DNA from: Methylobacterium phyllostachyos
GTDB lineage: Bacteria > Pseudomonadota > Alphaproteobacteria > Rhizobiales > Beijerinckiaceae
Assembly (NCBI RefSeq): GCF_900103445.1
Contig: NZ_FNHS01000018.1
Span: 1 to 64,000 of the forward strand
Direction of reading: 5' to 3'
Length of the DNA stretch: 64,000 bases
How positions within the stretch are numbered: the stretch's first letter is position 1; each line of letters opens with the position of its first letter. Position numbers and translations under genes: made by a program. Shown one piece after another: positions 18,292-27,220 of the stretch. A model generated the notes under the pieces. It was not told the DNA's origin and ran no database searches. It worked only from the letters and a program-made list of their open reading frames with translations.

Positions 18292-19427
18292 ACTAAGGAA
18301 TCCTCATTGATGAGAAAAGACTGGTGTTCAGCCAACTTTTCGCTGACGTAGCGCTTGAATTTTTCCCGAAATACGGCCGTCGAGAAATTTTCTGCGTGGG
18401 CGCGGATCGCTTGGCGGTCGAATCCGTGGTCCATCGTCTCGAAGCGGGCAACGGCATCGATGATCGATTCCGTGGTCTGCTCGTGGAAGTGCAATCCGGT
18501 GACGCCGTCGACGACGGTCTCTCGTGCTCCGCCGCGGCCGAAGGCGATCACGGGCGCTCCGCAGGCTTGAGCCTCCAGCGGAGCGATCCCGAAATCCTCC
18601 TCCGACGCGAAGATGAATGCCCTGCATCGGCGCAGGTGATCCTGCAGAACATCGTTGGGCTGAAAACCGAGAATGGTAATATTGGGCGTTGCGATGGACT
18701 TCGCGTATCGATATTTCGGCCCATCGCCGATGACCACAAGTCGCTTGTGTGGCATCTTCGTGAAGGCCTCGACGATCAAGTGCATTTGCTTGTAAGGCAC
18801 CATCCGCGAGGCGGTGACATAGAAATCCTCCCTCGCCACGTCGCTTAGATTATAACGGTCGGTATCCACATTGGGATATATAACATCCGAATTGCGGCGA
18901 TAGGTTTTCCAAATGCGTCCGGCGATATATTTAGAGCACGCGATATAATGATCGACACCATTCGATGTTCGCTGGTCCCAGATGCGGATCTTATGGAGGT
19001 AGTAGCGCGCCAGGGCGCGCCGGATCGGTCCGAAGCCGGATTCTTGGATGTACTGGTTTTGCAGGTCCCACGCATACCGCATTGGGGTATAACAGTAGCA
19101 AATATGCAGCTGGCGGCGTGTAGTGATCACGCCCTTCGCCACAGCGTGACAATTGGAGATAATCAAATCGTATTTTGAGAGGTCGTGTTGTTCGATTGCC
19201 AGCGGCATCAAGGGCAGCATGTAGGTGTAGTATTTTCTTGAAAACGGTATTTTTTGTAGAAACGAAGGCTTGATAGAGGCGCCCTTAAAATTCCCCCGAT
19301 TGTTTTCAGATAAAAAATCGATTAAGCAAAATATGTCAGCCTCGGGAAAAATACTTGCCATCTCCGCCAAAACTTTGTCTGATCCAGCATATGTCGTAAG
19401 CCATTCATGGATCAAGGCCACTTTCAT
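18288..19427 (-). CDS. GT4-family glycosyltransferase
   Basis: This is a GT-B fold transferase of group 1 (379 residues) that adds one sugar to a lipid-linked repeat unit at the cytoplasmic membrane face. The N-terminus reads MKVALIHEWLTTYAGSDKVL, typical of WbaZ/WcaI-like mannosyl- or fucosyltransferases. The C-terminal domain has VTASRMVPYKQMHLIVEAF, GDGP, and the donor-binding ExxGxxxxE-like run SEEDFGIAPLEAQACGAPVIAF. ATG 19427 is preferred to the upstream frame start at 19457. It is co-transcribed with gmd (ATGA overlap), so a GDP-sugar donor is likely. Its codons are more AT-rich than those of its neighbours (many ATA and TAT), which suggests separate origin. Confidence 0.9.
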   Translation of the reverse strand: MKVALIHEWLTTYAGSDKVLAEMASIFPEADIFCLIDFLSENNRGNFKGASIKPSFLQKIPFSRKYYTYMLPLMPLAIEQHDLSKYDLIISNCHAVAKGVITTRRQLHICYCYTPMRYAWDLQNQYIQESGFGPIRRALARYYLHKIRIWDQRTSNGVDHYIACSKYIAGRIWKTYRRNSDVIYPNVDTDRYNLSDVAREDFYVTASRMVPYKQMHLIVEAFTKMPHKRLVVIGDGPKYRYAKSIATPNITILGFQPNDVLQDHLRRCRAFIFASEEDFGIAPLEAQACGAPVIAFGRGGARETVVDGVTGLHFHEQTTESIIDAVARFETMDHGFDRQAIRAHAENFSTAVFREKFKRYVSEKLAEHQSFLINEDSLV

Positions 19428-19872
19428 CGTAGACACTTCTCGAAGCCGCATAACCAATTCGAATTTAGCATAACCGGAAAAATTTGGAACCCAATCAATT
19501 TCCAGACCGGTTTAGCAAATCTGATGCCAATATCAGCGCATCTGATACACGACTTGAATGACCTTGCTTCATACGTTTCGTCGGCAATCCGGTTCGTTCC
19601 GATCATCCGTTGACTCTCGGTTGGTGCGAGATGGCTCGCAGGGAGGCCCCGCACTGCGGCGAGGTTCGTGTCGGTGCAGCGATGGCTCGGTCGATCACAT
19701 CCGGACGGCGTATCTCGGGTAAAAAACGCCCGGGCACGCCAGCGGAAGCCAAGCACCTGTGATAAGCTCTCTGGTGGAGCCCGGGCGGGCATATCGCGGT
19801 CGTGCGGCGCACGGTCCCGGCCATGCTCGCTCAGCGTGGAAGCCGGTAGGGCTGGTGGCGCGAGGCCGTGTC
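19428..19872. other. Gene-less stretch upstream of the glycosyltransferase
   Basis: The first 200 bases are AT-rich and probably hold the minus-strand promoter for the glycosyltransferase-gmd operon. The remainder has only Arg-rich shadow frames. Confidence 0.5.
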
Positions 19873-20088
19873 GTGCAGGACCAAACTCGGCGGGACGACA
19901 ATCCACTCTGGTACGACTACGTCCTGCCAGACGAAAAGCCGGCGCGATGGCTTTTGGCGCTCGCGAGCCTGTTCAGCCTCCTGGTGGCGGCCGCGCGGGC
20001 TTTTGGCTGGATCTATGGTCTGCCGGCCAATCTTCGGCGCATGACAGCGCGGGTCTCGGACATGTGGCGGCGTTCGCGTGCCCGATGA
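19873..20088 (+). CDS. Small single-span membrane protein, WYD-GLP type (copy 1)
   Basis: I do not recognise a named family, but this 71-residue ORF is related to the ORF at 20934-21149. From the Trp of PLWYD to the Pro of YGLP the two align over 39 residues without a gap, with 18 identities. The layout is a polar N-terminus, WYDYVLPDEKP, one hydrophobic span (LLALASLFSLLVAAARAFGWI), then YGLP and a basic tail, which predicts an Nout-Cin or Nin-Cout small membrane protein. Likely start GTG 19873; GTG 19855 behind GGTAGGG is an alternative. Conservation between two copies of different DNA sequence is the main evidence that both are real genes. Confidence 0.6.
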   Translation: MQDQTRRDDNPLWYDYVLPDEKPARWLLALASLFSLLVAAARAFGWIYGLPANLRRMTARVSDMWRRSRAR

Positions 20089-20456
20089 TGTTCGTATCTA
20101 CGATGGAGCAGGCACCGAGATCGACCCATCAGCACGTCCCCGCCCGGCTGCGAATGCTTTGCACCGAAGGTCTGGCTGTCTGCCGCATCACTTTGGGGCT
20201 TGATGTCGGATGCCCCGGCTCGGTCTAGCGGTTCGCGTGCGCCATGCGGCCGTCGATGGCTTTATGGGCCAGCGTGCGATGCCGTCTGACTGCATCTCGC
20301 CTTAGTGGTTTGAGTTTGCTCTATCTGCGGGTGCCGTCCTCGGGACGAATTGCCGAGACCGCCGCGACCCTGCACCCGCTCCGACCGCAGCGTGCATTCG
20401 ATTTGTAGCGTGCACCCTTGCTCCCGGCCATCGCAATGCCGTAACGGTCGGCCATC
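20089..20456. other. Gene-less stretch upstream of tRNA-Val
   Basis: No convincing frame is present. The promoter for the tRNA should lie here, but I see no clear -35/-10 pair. Confidence 0.5.
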
Positions 20457-20532
20457 GGGCGGTTAGCTCAGTTGGTAGAGCGTCTCCTTTACACGGAGAG
20501 GGTCGGGGGTTCGAGTCCCTCACCGCCCACCA
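20457..20532 (+). tRNA. tRNA-Val (anticodon TAC)
   Basis: The cloverleaf is complete. The acceptor stem GGGCGGT pairs with ACCGCCC (20522-20528), the D-arm is AGCTCAGTTGGTAGAGC, the anticodon stem TCTCC/GGAGA encloses the loop TTTACAC with anticodon TAC, and the T-arm contains GGTTCGAGTCC. The discriminator A is followed by an encoded CCA. Total 76 bases. Confidence 0.96.
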
Positions 20533-20933
20533 CGCCGTGACCCGGATCCTGTCTTGCAGCACCGGCTTGGCGAGCGGCGTCCGCTGATCCTGTCGGGGCA
20601 AGAATCTGCTGGGCGGAATTAGGTGTTGGAGCGGATCGTCCGCGGCTCAATGCGCTGAATACGCGCGAAAGCTTTGAACACAGGGCGACGATCCATCGGT
20701 CGCGACGGACAAAACGCCGCCCGCTCCCCGGGATTTCGCGTGCGTTCTGAACCCACCATCCGTTTTGGCAGCCCGCCTGACGATTGCCGGACCGGCAATC
20801 TCACCACGCGACCACTGGTATGGTTTGCGACAATCGGTGGACACACCTGTCTCCATTCGTGACACAGGAAGTGGTAAATGATTTGCTAAGACCTCGTACC
20901 GCGGCAAGCCTCGCGGTTAGGAGGGTGTCACCG
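20533..20933. other. Gene-less stretch between tRNA-Val and the second mini membrane protein
   Basis: Only shadow frames are present. The last 60 bases should hold the leader of the TTG-started gene at 20934. I see no repeat of the tRNA 3' end, so there is no sign of an integrated element. Confidence 0.5.
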
Positions 20934-21149
20934 TTGAACAAGGACAAACCGGACTCGAGTTTTGACCCAATCTGGTACGATCGGATCGAGCCCGACGTGC
21001 GGCCCGGTCCAGCGCTGAACGCAGCGGCTTACCTGCTGCTTCTGCTGATCGCCGGCTTCAGGATAGCTGTGTCCGTCTACGGGCTTCCGGACAGGCTCTG
21101 GTGCCGCACCTCCGCCGGCATCGCCCGTCATCGGGCTGCGAGAAACTAG
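20934..21149 (+). CDS. Small single-span membrane protein, WYD-GLP type (copy 2)
   Basis: This 71-residue ORF starts at TTG 20934 behind a strong ribosome site (TAGGAGGG, spacer about 8). It is the second copy of the WYD-GLP pattern: FDPIWYDRIEPDVRP, a hydrophobic span (ALNAAAYLLLLLIAGFRIAV), YGLP, and a basic tail ending in HRAARN. It aligns without gaps over the 39-residue core with the ORF at 19873-20088. Its function is unknown. The location inside a polysaccharide region, and the size, would suit a regulator or accessory subunit of a membrane complex, but that is only an inference. Confidence 0.68.
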   Translation: MNKDKPDSSFDPIWYDRIEPDVRPGPALNAAAYLLLLLIAGFRIAVSVYGLPDRLWCRTSAGIARHRAARN

Positions 21150-21375
21150 GTAGGCGATCCCGGCCCGCGCCGAGCACTTCGACGCGTTGCGCCGGAAGGT
21201 CCAGTCCAGACTATCCTCAAGGCCTGGGTCATCGGCCAGACCGGTTCAGCATCGACCCGCACCGCCTCATCCCAGAGCCGTGCGCGGAGCGGCAAGTCCG
21301 ATCGAGCCCCCATCCCGGTCCTCGGACCGACAGGCACTGTCGCGCCGAGATGGTCTCCCATTCGGCGGCGCGATT

Positions 21376-24135
21376 CTAGGCGGTCGGGTCGGCGCGCGCC
21401 TCCGGGGCCGTGATCGCCGACGGGGCCAGCGATCCGTCCGTCTGACCGCCAAGGGTGAACCCGGTAGCCTGCAGTTTGGCACCGCTGACGCGAAACCAAC
21501 CGATCGGATGACGGGGTTGAAGGGTTCGGCCGATAACGACGCCTTTCAGGAGATCCAAGATCACCGGCAGGTAGAACCCCGTCGGTCTCCCCGCGGCGCG
21601 GTAATGGTCCGCATAGGTTGGGGAATTGACGTCGCTGACGTTGTACACCTCGACACCAACCCCGGCAGTAGTCAGTGCGCGCTCCGTGAGGTGGACGAGT
21701 GCCCGGGCGACATCCCGGGACGCGATGAAGTGGCTGTTCCGGTAGAGGGAAAACAACCGTCTGGCCCGTGGCCATTGGAATGACCGGTCCAGAAATCCGG
21801 GCGGTTGCGCAACCGCGATCCGGCACAGGTCGATGCGCATCACGTCCGCGAACGATCTCAGGAGAACCTCTCCCAGAACCTTCGTTCTCGCATAATGGCG
21901 CATGTAGTTCTCGGCGAAGTATTGCTTCTCGATCGGAGCGTTGACGTCGATGACCGGGCTGTTCTCGTCCACGAGCTTCGTGCGCGGCGACCCATAGACG
22001 ACGATCGAGCTCGCTTGGCAGAAGTAGCGAATGCCCGCAGCCCGCGCCGCCTCAGCGAGGCGACTTAGCGTGGTGACATTCGCGACCTGCATCTCGCCAA
22101 CATCCGAAAGGCTGGCGGCCAGGTTGATGATTCCATCGACCCCATCCACCAATGCGGACAGGCGCGCCTGTGGGAGATCCGGATCGGCGAAATCGACCTG
22201 TACCCAATCGACCCCTGCCGTCCCCGGCAGGCGGCGACGAAACGTGCTTCTGACCCGGTAGCCCTTCGCGAGTAGGCTTGCGACGACCTCGGTGCCGATA
22301 TTGCCCGTGCCGCCCGTGACCAGGATGAGCGGCCTCTCCCCCGCGCCCGGGGCATCGCGGGTCAGCGCTTCAAGACGGGCGGCGGCGATGCGGGGCCGCA
22401 GATGGTCCGCCAGCCGGATCGCCAGGGCGAGAATCATCAGCGTCGGATTGGCATGCCCGCTCGTGGGGAAAACGGACGCGCCCGCAACGTACAACTCCGC
22501 CACGTCGTGAAGCTGGCAATCGACATCGACAACGCTGGTTTTCGGATCGCTCCCCATCCGGGTCGTCCCAGCGGTGTGCGCCATGTCGTGGATGAGGAGT
22601 CGGCCGGGATCTCCCGCTACCTCCGGGGCCAGCTCGAAGCCCTCCAGGCCGGCCGCGGCGAAATCCTCGGACAACAGGTGCGCGAACCGGACGATCGCCG
22701 CACGGAGTTCGCCATCGCTGCTCCAGCAAACGCGCGCCAGCGGAATCCCGTGGCGATCACAGCGCTCCGAGAGTTCGACGCGGTTGTTCGGCCGGGGCGG
22801 TTGTTCGCCGATGAGCCGTATGGTCAGCCCGTCGATCTTGCGGCCGCGTCCACGTGCTTGGTAATCGCGCGCGACGAAATTCGCGTCGATCTTTACCGCC
22901 GCGTCCGCAATGAGACGTCGGAGGCGTAGCGGTATCTTCCGGTAGTTGACCAGCTTTCGGCCGAGGGTCGTGACGACCAGATGCAGGTTGCCCAAAACGA
23001 GCCCGAGGTCTGCAATAACGTTCTTGCTTTTTCCGCGTCCGAGGCGCGCCAGCGCAACGAGCGGGTCCGCCTCGGAAATCTGCGTGACCGCGAAGACCGC
23101 CATGTTCGGCAGCCGCAGCTTGCGCTGGCGCTCAGGCCGCAGCGCCAGCCCATGCGAGTACATGTAGATCCTCAGGTTCCGCTGAAGCGGGTAGAAACCC
23201 AGGATCTTGGCGGCCGCGTCCCGATGTTCGGCCTTGAAGCTGCCGATCTCAACGCTCGGGTGGTCGGTCAGATATCGGCCGATCACGTCATGCGCGTCAC
23301 CCAGCACGGATCCCAGTTGGCGCTTCGCCACGAGAAGGAGGCGCGCATTCTCGATCGCCCCTCCGGACAAGACCACGTGCGGGGCGCTCAGACCAAAAAC
23401 CTTCCCGCCGGTGAGTGACGGCGTCACGGAGATTCCGGTCACGCGCTGGTCGGCGACCGAGATCGATGTGGCGGTCGCGTTGAGGAAGACCACGACATCC
23501 GAGTCGCGCAGGCTCCGGAAATCCGCCCCGAGCCGCATCACGTCGGTGAGGTGCGATCGGGACCGCGCGAATTGCCAGAAGAACGGATGGAAGGACTGCA
23601 GACGGCCGATCGGCCCCGGCTCCGGGATCTTGGCCGAGGCCCAGAAACCACGGTCGGCAATCAAAGGTCCAAGATCGAGATGCTCGGCCGCTCGATCGAG
23701 GTACGGCATCAGGTCCGCACGCGCGAGAGGCCAGCCCGAATCCGCGATCCACTCCCGGGTCTCGAAATCCACCTCGTCGAATGGCGCCACCTTCCCGGCC
23801 CATCCCTCCGTCGATCCTCCGAGCACGCGGCAACGGACGCCGAACCTTTGCGTGTCCTCGTTCCAGAACTTGAGCTGGGGTCCGTGGAAGGCCCGCCGGG
23901 CGTTCTGCAGCCTGGGATCGAGGAGATCGCCCGATACCTCAACGGCGTTCAGGTCTTCGTGCCGTTCCGTCTGCTCGAAGCCGCCGCTCTCGACCAGCGC
24001 GATCCTGAGACCCTGCCCCAACAACTCCCGGACGATCGTGAGACCCGCAGCACCGCCGCCAACGACGATGAGGTCAAAGGTGCCGCACTGCGCGATCTCG
24101 CCGTCCGGGCAATTCTCGAGGTCGAGAAATCTCAT
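21376..24135 (-). CDS. Fusion of GMC-type FAD oxidoreductase and extended SDR (epimerase/dehydratase)
   Basis: This 919-residue protein joins two enzymes. Residues 1 to about 590 are a GMC oxidoreductase: FAD motif DLIVVGGGAAGL (20-31), the GGSTEGWAGKV active-site loop, and the C-terminal HTAGTTRMG (about 518) and SGHANPTLMIL signature with the catalytic His/Asn. Residues about 600-919 are an extended SDR: LVTGGTGNIG (605-614), QASSIVVYGSP and YARTK (748-752, the YxxxK pair). Both active sites look intact. A plausible job is oxidation of a sugar hydroxyl to a keto group followed by reduction or epimerisation, tethered in one chain, on a nucleotide- or lipid-linked sugar. ATG 24135 is chosen at the MRFLDLENCPDGE start with AAGGG upstream; the frame runs open further to 24288 without conserved content. 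Confidence 0.85.
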   Translation of the reverse strand: MRFLDLENCPDGEIAQCGTFDLIVVGGGAAGLTIVRELLGQGLRIALVESGGFEQTERHEDLNAVEVSGDLLDPRLQNARRAFHGPQLKFWNEDTQRFGVRCRVLGGSTEGWAGKVAPFDEVDFETREWIADSGWPLARADLMPYLDRAAEHLDLGPLIADRGFWASAKIPEPGPIGRLQSFHPFFWQFARSRSHLTDVMRLGADFRSLRDSDVVVFLNATATSISVADQRVTGISVTPSLTGGKVFGLSAPHVVLSGGAIENARLLLVAKRQLGSVLGDAHDVIGRYLTDHPSVEIGSFKAEHRDAAAKILGFYPLQRNLRIYMYSHGLALRPERQRKLRLPNMAVFAVTQISEADPLVALARLGRGKSKNVIADLGLVLGNLHLVVTTLGRKLVNYRKIPLRLRRLIADAAVKIDANFVARDYQARGRGRKIDGLTIRLIGEQPPRPNNRVELSERCDRHGIPLARVCWSSDGELRAAIVRFAHLLSEDFAAAGLEGFELAPEVAGDPGRLLIHDMAHTAGTTRMGSDPKTSVVDVDCQLHDVAELYVAGASVFPTSGHANPTLMILALAIRLADHLRPRIAAARLEALTRDAPGAGERPLILVTGGTGNIGTEVVASLLAKGYRVRSTFRRRLPGTAGVDWVQVDFADPDLPQARLSALVDGVDGIINLAASLSDVGEMQVANVTTLSRLAEAARAAGIRYFCQASSIVVYGSPRTKLVDENSPVIDVNAPIEKQYFAENYMRHYARTKVLGEVLLRSFADVMRIDLCRIAVAQPPGFLDRSFQWPRARRLFSLYRNSHFIASRDVARALVHLTERALTTAGVGVEVYNVSDVNSPTYADHYRAAGRPTGFYLPVILDLLKGVVIGRTLQPRHPIGWFRVSGAKLQATGFTLGGQTDGSLAPSAITAPEARADPTA

Positions 24136-24431
24136 CGTCAGCGCCCTTCGCACATAGGTTTGCGACATACCACAAATTGAGAACCGCCGCCGCCAAGGAG
24201 AGCGGCTTTTCAATTGATCGACGGGCGATCGTCCCGGATACCCGCATGCCCAGCCCCGCGCCGGAGCGGCCTGTGGCTTCACCGGCAAACGCGCGCCGAC
24301 ACGGAATCGGCCGAACCGTGGGACGGCAAGTTGCAGCGTCCTTCACCGGAAGGGTCCGCAGCTCCGTGCACGAGCGCGCGGTCGAACAAGATCTCGGGGC
24401 CATGCCCGATTTGGCGGCGTCGGACAGGGCT
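24136..24431. other. Intergenic stretch between two minus-strand genes
   Basis: This 296-base gap has no protein-like frame. It probably carries the promoter of the fusion gene. Confidence 0.5.
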
Positions 24432-25595
24432 CTAAGCCGATACTTTAGCCCGCCGCACCTCGGCCAGAACCGCGACGACGGATCCGACGGCACGTCCGAT
24501 CGAGAAGCGCTCGCGGGCATCGCGATAGCCCTGCTCCGCCATGCGCGCGCGGGCCGCCGTGTCACCGACCAGCGTGGAGATCGCCCGCGCAAGCGCCGTG
24601 TCGTCGCCGGGCGGCACCAGAAGTCCGTTCACCCCGTTCTCGATGATCTCGGACACGCCGCCGCCCTCCGCCGCGATGACCGGCCGCTTGGCAAACATCG
24701 CCTCGACGATGACCCGCCCGAAGGGCTCCGGGCTCGTCGAGGCATGGACGACGATATCGACTCCGGCGAGAACAGCTTCCACGTCCTCACGGAATCCGAC
24801 GAATCGCACCCTGTCTTCCACGCCGAGCTCGCGCGATAGATCGACCAGGGACTCCTCGTAGGTGTTGTCGCCGTGGATGGCACTGCCGACGAGCACGCCC
24901 TGAACATCCGGACAGTGGCTCAAAGCCTTGAGGAAGATGTGCTGGCCCTTCCACGGCACGAGGCGGCCGAAGATGCCGACGATCGGTCTGCCGTCGAGGT
25001 TGAAGCCATTCCGCAGAGCTTGGGTCGCCGCAGGCGGCGTGTCGGCGAAACTGCTCTCACTGAACCCGTTGTAGCAGATCCGGACCAAGTCCCTACGGCC
25101 GCCGCTTGCTATGAAGGCCTCAGCCGTGGCCGCCGAATTGGCCACGACGCGATCCGCAAAGCGATTCGCGAAGAAGACGGCGGCGCGGCGGATCATGGGC
25201 CGGAAGCTGGGGTCCGTGAGAATGTCGTGAAGGATCCACACCATCGGGCAGCCAGCGCGCCAGCTGGCTATCGAACACACGAACAGGGCCTTCTGCGAAT
25301 TGGCGACGACCGCGTCGGCGCCCCTGATCATCTCCGACAGGGGCCTGACGATCTGCAGGATCCCGGTCAACGCTTTGACGATGCTTAGGAGAGACGCATT
25401 GCGCTTGACCTGGATCACGTGGCCCGACTTCGTGATGAGGCGCGCGTCCTTCCCCAGCTTCCTCAGGTCCGCCACGAGGGGGCCGTCCTTGAAGAAGAGG
25501 GCGCTCCATGGCTCGGTCGAATGTTTGAGCAGATCGAGGAGATAGAGCTCGGCGCCCCCCTTCTCAGCCGTCTGGCTGACGAAGAAAACGGTCAT
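24432..25595 (-). CDS. GT4-family glycosyltransferase
   Basis: This is a GT-B transferase of 387 residues. The N-terminal acceptor domain begins MTVFFVSQTAEKGGAELYLLDLL, with the usual Gly-rich GGAE loop. The donor domain shows RPIVGIFGRLVPWKGQHIFLKAL, VGFREDVEAVLAGVDIVVHAS, and TSPEPFGRVIVEAMFAKRPVIA, which includes the E-x7-E pair. It ends with a helical stretch typical of the family. ATG 25595 is preferred over the upstream frame start at 25646 because it opens exactly at the first strand and has GGAG upstream. It belongs to the polysaccharide assembly set with the next transferase and the polymerase on the same strand. Confidence 0.92.
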   Translation of the reverse strand: MTVFFVSQTAEKGGAELYLLDLLKHSTEPWSALFFKDGPLVADLRKLGKDARLITKSGHVIQVKRNASLLSIVKALTGILQIVRPLSEMIRGADAVVANSQKALFVCSIASWRAGCPMVWILHDILTDPSFRPMIRRAAVFFANRFADRVVANSAATAEAFIASGGRRDLVRICYNGFSESSFADTPPAATQALRNGFNLDGRPIVGIFGRLVPWKGQHIFLKALSHCPDVQGVLVGSAIHGDNTYEESLVDLSRELGVEDRVRFVGFREDVEAVLAGVDIVVHASTSPEPFGRVIVEAMFAKRPVIAAEGGGVSEIIENGVNGLLVPPGDDTALARAISTLVGDTAARARMAEQGYRDARERFSIGRAVGSVVAVLAEVRRAKVSA

Positions 25596-25754
25596 TTCAG
25601 AGCGCTCCGCGAAGATAGGTTTCGATGAGGCAAAACGGGCCGGCATCCATCGCGAGCCTTGGGACCGGGGAGATGCGGCGGTGCATCGACACGGACGCGT
25701 CCCGCGGACCTTCCGTCGTGCCGGCCGATCCCCGAATTGCCGACTGTCCGGGCA

Positions 25755-26864
25755 TCATCGCGCCGAGCCGTCCATGCGGAATACGTCCTCGTACCGGGCC
25801 GCTGCCCGGTCCCAGGAATACTGCCGCGCATTCTCGTAGCCGGCCGCGACCAGACGAGCGCGCAGGTCGGGGTCGCCCGCAAGCCGGGCCAGCTTCCCCG
25901 ACAAGTCTTCGACATCGTGGGGATCGAACAGGATCGCGGCGTTTCCGGCGATCTCTGGCATGGCAGAGACATCCGCGCAGAGAACCGGACAACCGCACAG
26001 CTGGGCTTCGAGGATCGGCAGGCAGAACCCCTCAGCCAGCGAGGGCACGCAGAGGCACAGGGCTTGACCGTAGACGGCGGACAGCTCGTCGTCTGTCAGC
26101 CCCTTTAGCCGCGTGAGGCTGAATCGCTGCTTCTCCTCGGGACTCAGCGCGGCGAGCAAGTCGCCGTCATCGTGGCCGACGTGGACCAAGGAAACATCCG
26201 CCAGGGCGGCCGGCTGCCTCGCCATGGCCTGCGGAACGACGGGGAAGTTCTTGTTGTAGGTCGCATTGCCCACGATAAGGACGTACCGAGCCGGGACCGC
26301 CACGGGCGCGCGCCCGGGCGCGCCACCGCCGTCCCGAAGGGTGGGAGCGGAGTGGATCACCTCGATCCTCGCTCGCGAGCGGGGAAACGCGCGTTGCAGC
26401 TCCAGCTTCGTCGCGTTGGAGACGCTCACGACACGTCTGTTCCCCCACAGCATCAACCTGAAGATCAGTTCCGATGTCAGCCTTCCGCGGAGCGGCGTCT
26501 GTCCGGCCAAGGTCCTGAAGTAGAGGTCGTGGACAATCACGGCGCGTGCTTTCGCGCCGAGAGGCGCGCCGTAAGGATCGGCATTCAGCAGGTAATCGAT
26601 CTTATGCCGACGACAGAACAGCGGCATCGAAAACATTTCGAGCAAGACGGACAGGATCAGGATCTTGGGCCGGGCGATCGTGATGACTTCCAGCCGGGGC
26701 GACTGCAACGCGCGCGGCAGGTCTGATTTTCGCCACGACGACCGCAAGACATACGCGAAGTCGTCGTTCTGGATGAGCTGCTCCAGCAACGAGAAAATCA
26801 TCTTCGAGACGCCGGAATACTTCTTGGCGTGCTGACTCGGCATATTGATCAGGACGCGTTTCAT
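25755..26864 (-). CDS. GT4-family glycosyltransferase
   Basis: This 369-residue GT-B transferase begins MKRVLINMPSQHAKKYSGVSKM. It contains the VIVHDLYFRTLAGQTPLRGR and VVSVSNATKLEL segments typical of mannosyltransferases of the WbdA/MtfB kind. The donor domain has RYVLIVGNATYNKNFPVV, RLKGLTDDELSAVYGQALCLCVPS, LAEGFCLPILEAQLCGCPVLCAD (the ExxGxxxxE region) and SAMPEIAGNAAILFDP. That last feature is frequent in GDP-mannose-dependent enzymes, matching gmd in the region, though the donor is not proven. ATG 26864 behind GGGAATC is used. Confidence 0.92.
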   Translation of the reverse strand: MKRVLINMPSQHAKKYSGVSKMIFSLLEQLIQNDDFAYVLRSSWRKSDLPRALQSPRLEVITIARPKILILSVLLEMFSMPLFCRRHKIDYLLNADPYGAPLGAKARAVIVHDLYFRTLAGQTPLRGRLTSELIFRLMLWGNRRVVSVSNATKLELQRAFPRSRARIEVIHSAPTLRDGGGAPGRAPVAVPARYVLIVGNATYNKNFPVVPQAMARQPAALADVSLVHVGHDDGDLLAALSPEEKQRFSLTRLKGLTDDELSAVYGQALCLCVPSLAEGFCLPILEAQLCGCPVLCADVSAMPEIAGNAAILFDPHDVEDLSGKLARLAGDPDLRARLVAAGYENARQYSWDRAAARYEDVFRMDGSAR

Positions 26865-27220
26865 CGAGATTCCCAGCGCGATTATCAAGCAGTGGTCGCC
26901 GCGGGTTCAGCCTCGGCGCGGCGGATGTCGCGGCACCGCGGCGTCAGCGGATCGTGCGCTCGGCCTCGACAAAGGATTAGCCATGGTCTCGGACCATATT
27001 TCCGCTCATCGTCACACGCATATCAGTGCTTGTCGACGTAATGGGGGAATATAGCGCCTGTCCACAAGCTTATGCCGATTTCGCCCGACCCGTGCGGCGG
27101 CCGATGGCGCTGAAGATCAACGCCGTCAAACGCGCGTCCGGCGCCAACCATGGCCCTGCCGCTCCTGCCATGCGCGACGGCCGCGGGCGGATGCCGCAAT
27201 GGACCGGCCGCGCTGTCCGG
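26865..27220. other. Gene-less stretch between glycosyltransferase and polymerase genes
   Basis: The 356 bases lie between two minus-strand genes. Only shadow frames are visible. It probably contains the promoter of the downstream glycosyltransferase. Confidence 0.5.

Noticed and set aside
20302-20601. Minus-strand frame containing AVRDSNPRPSPCKGDALPTELT
   Set aside because: It is the antisense translation of tRNA-Val, a well-known false protein in annotations.
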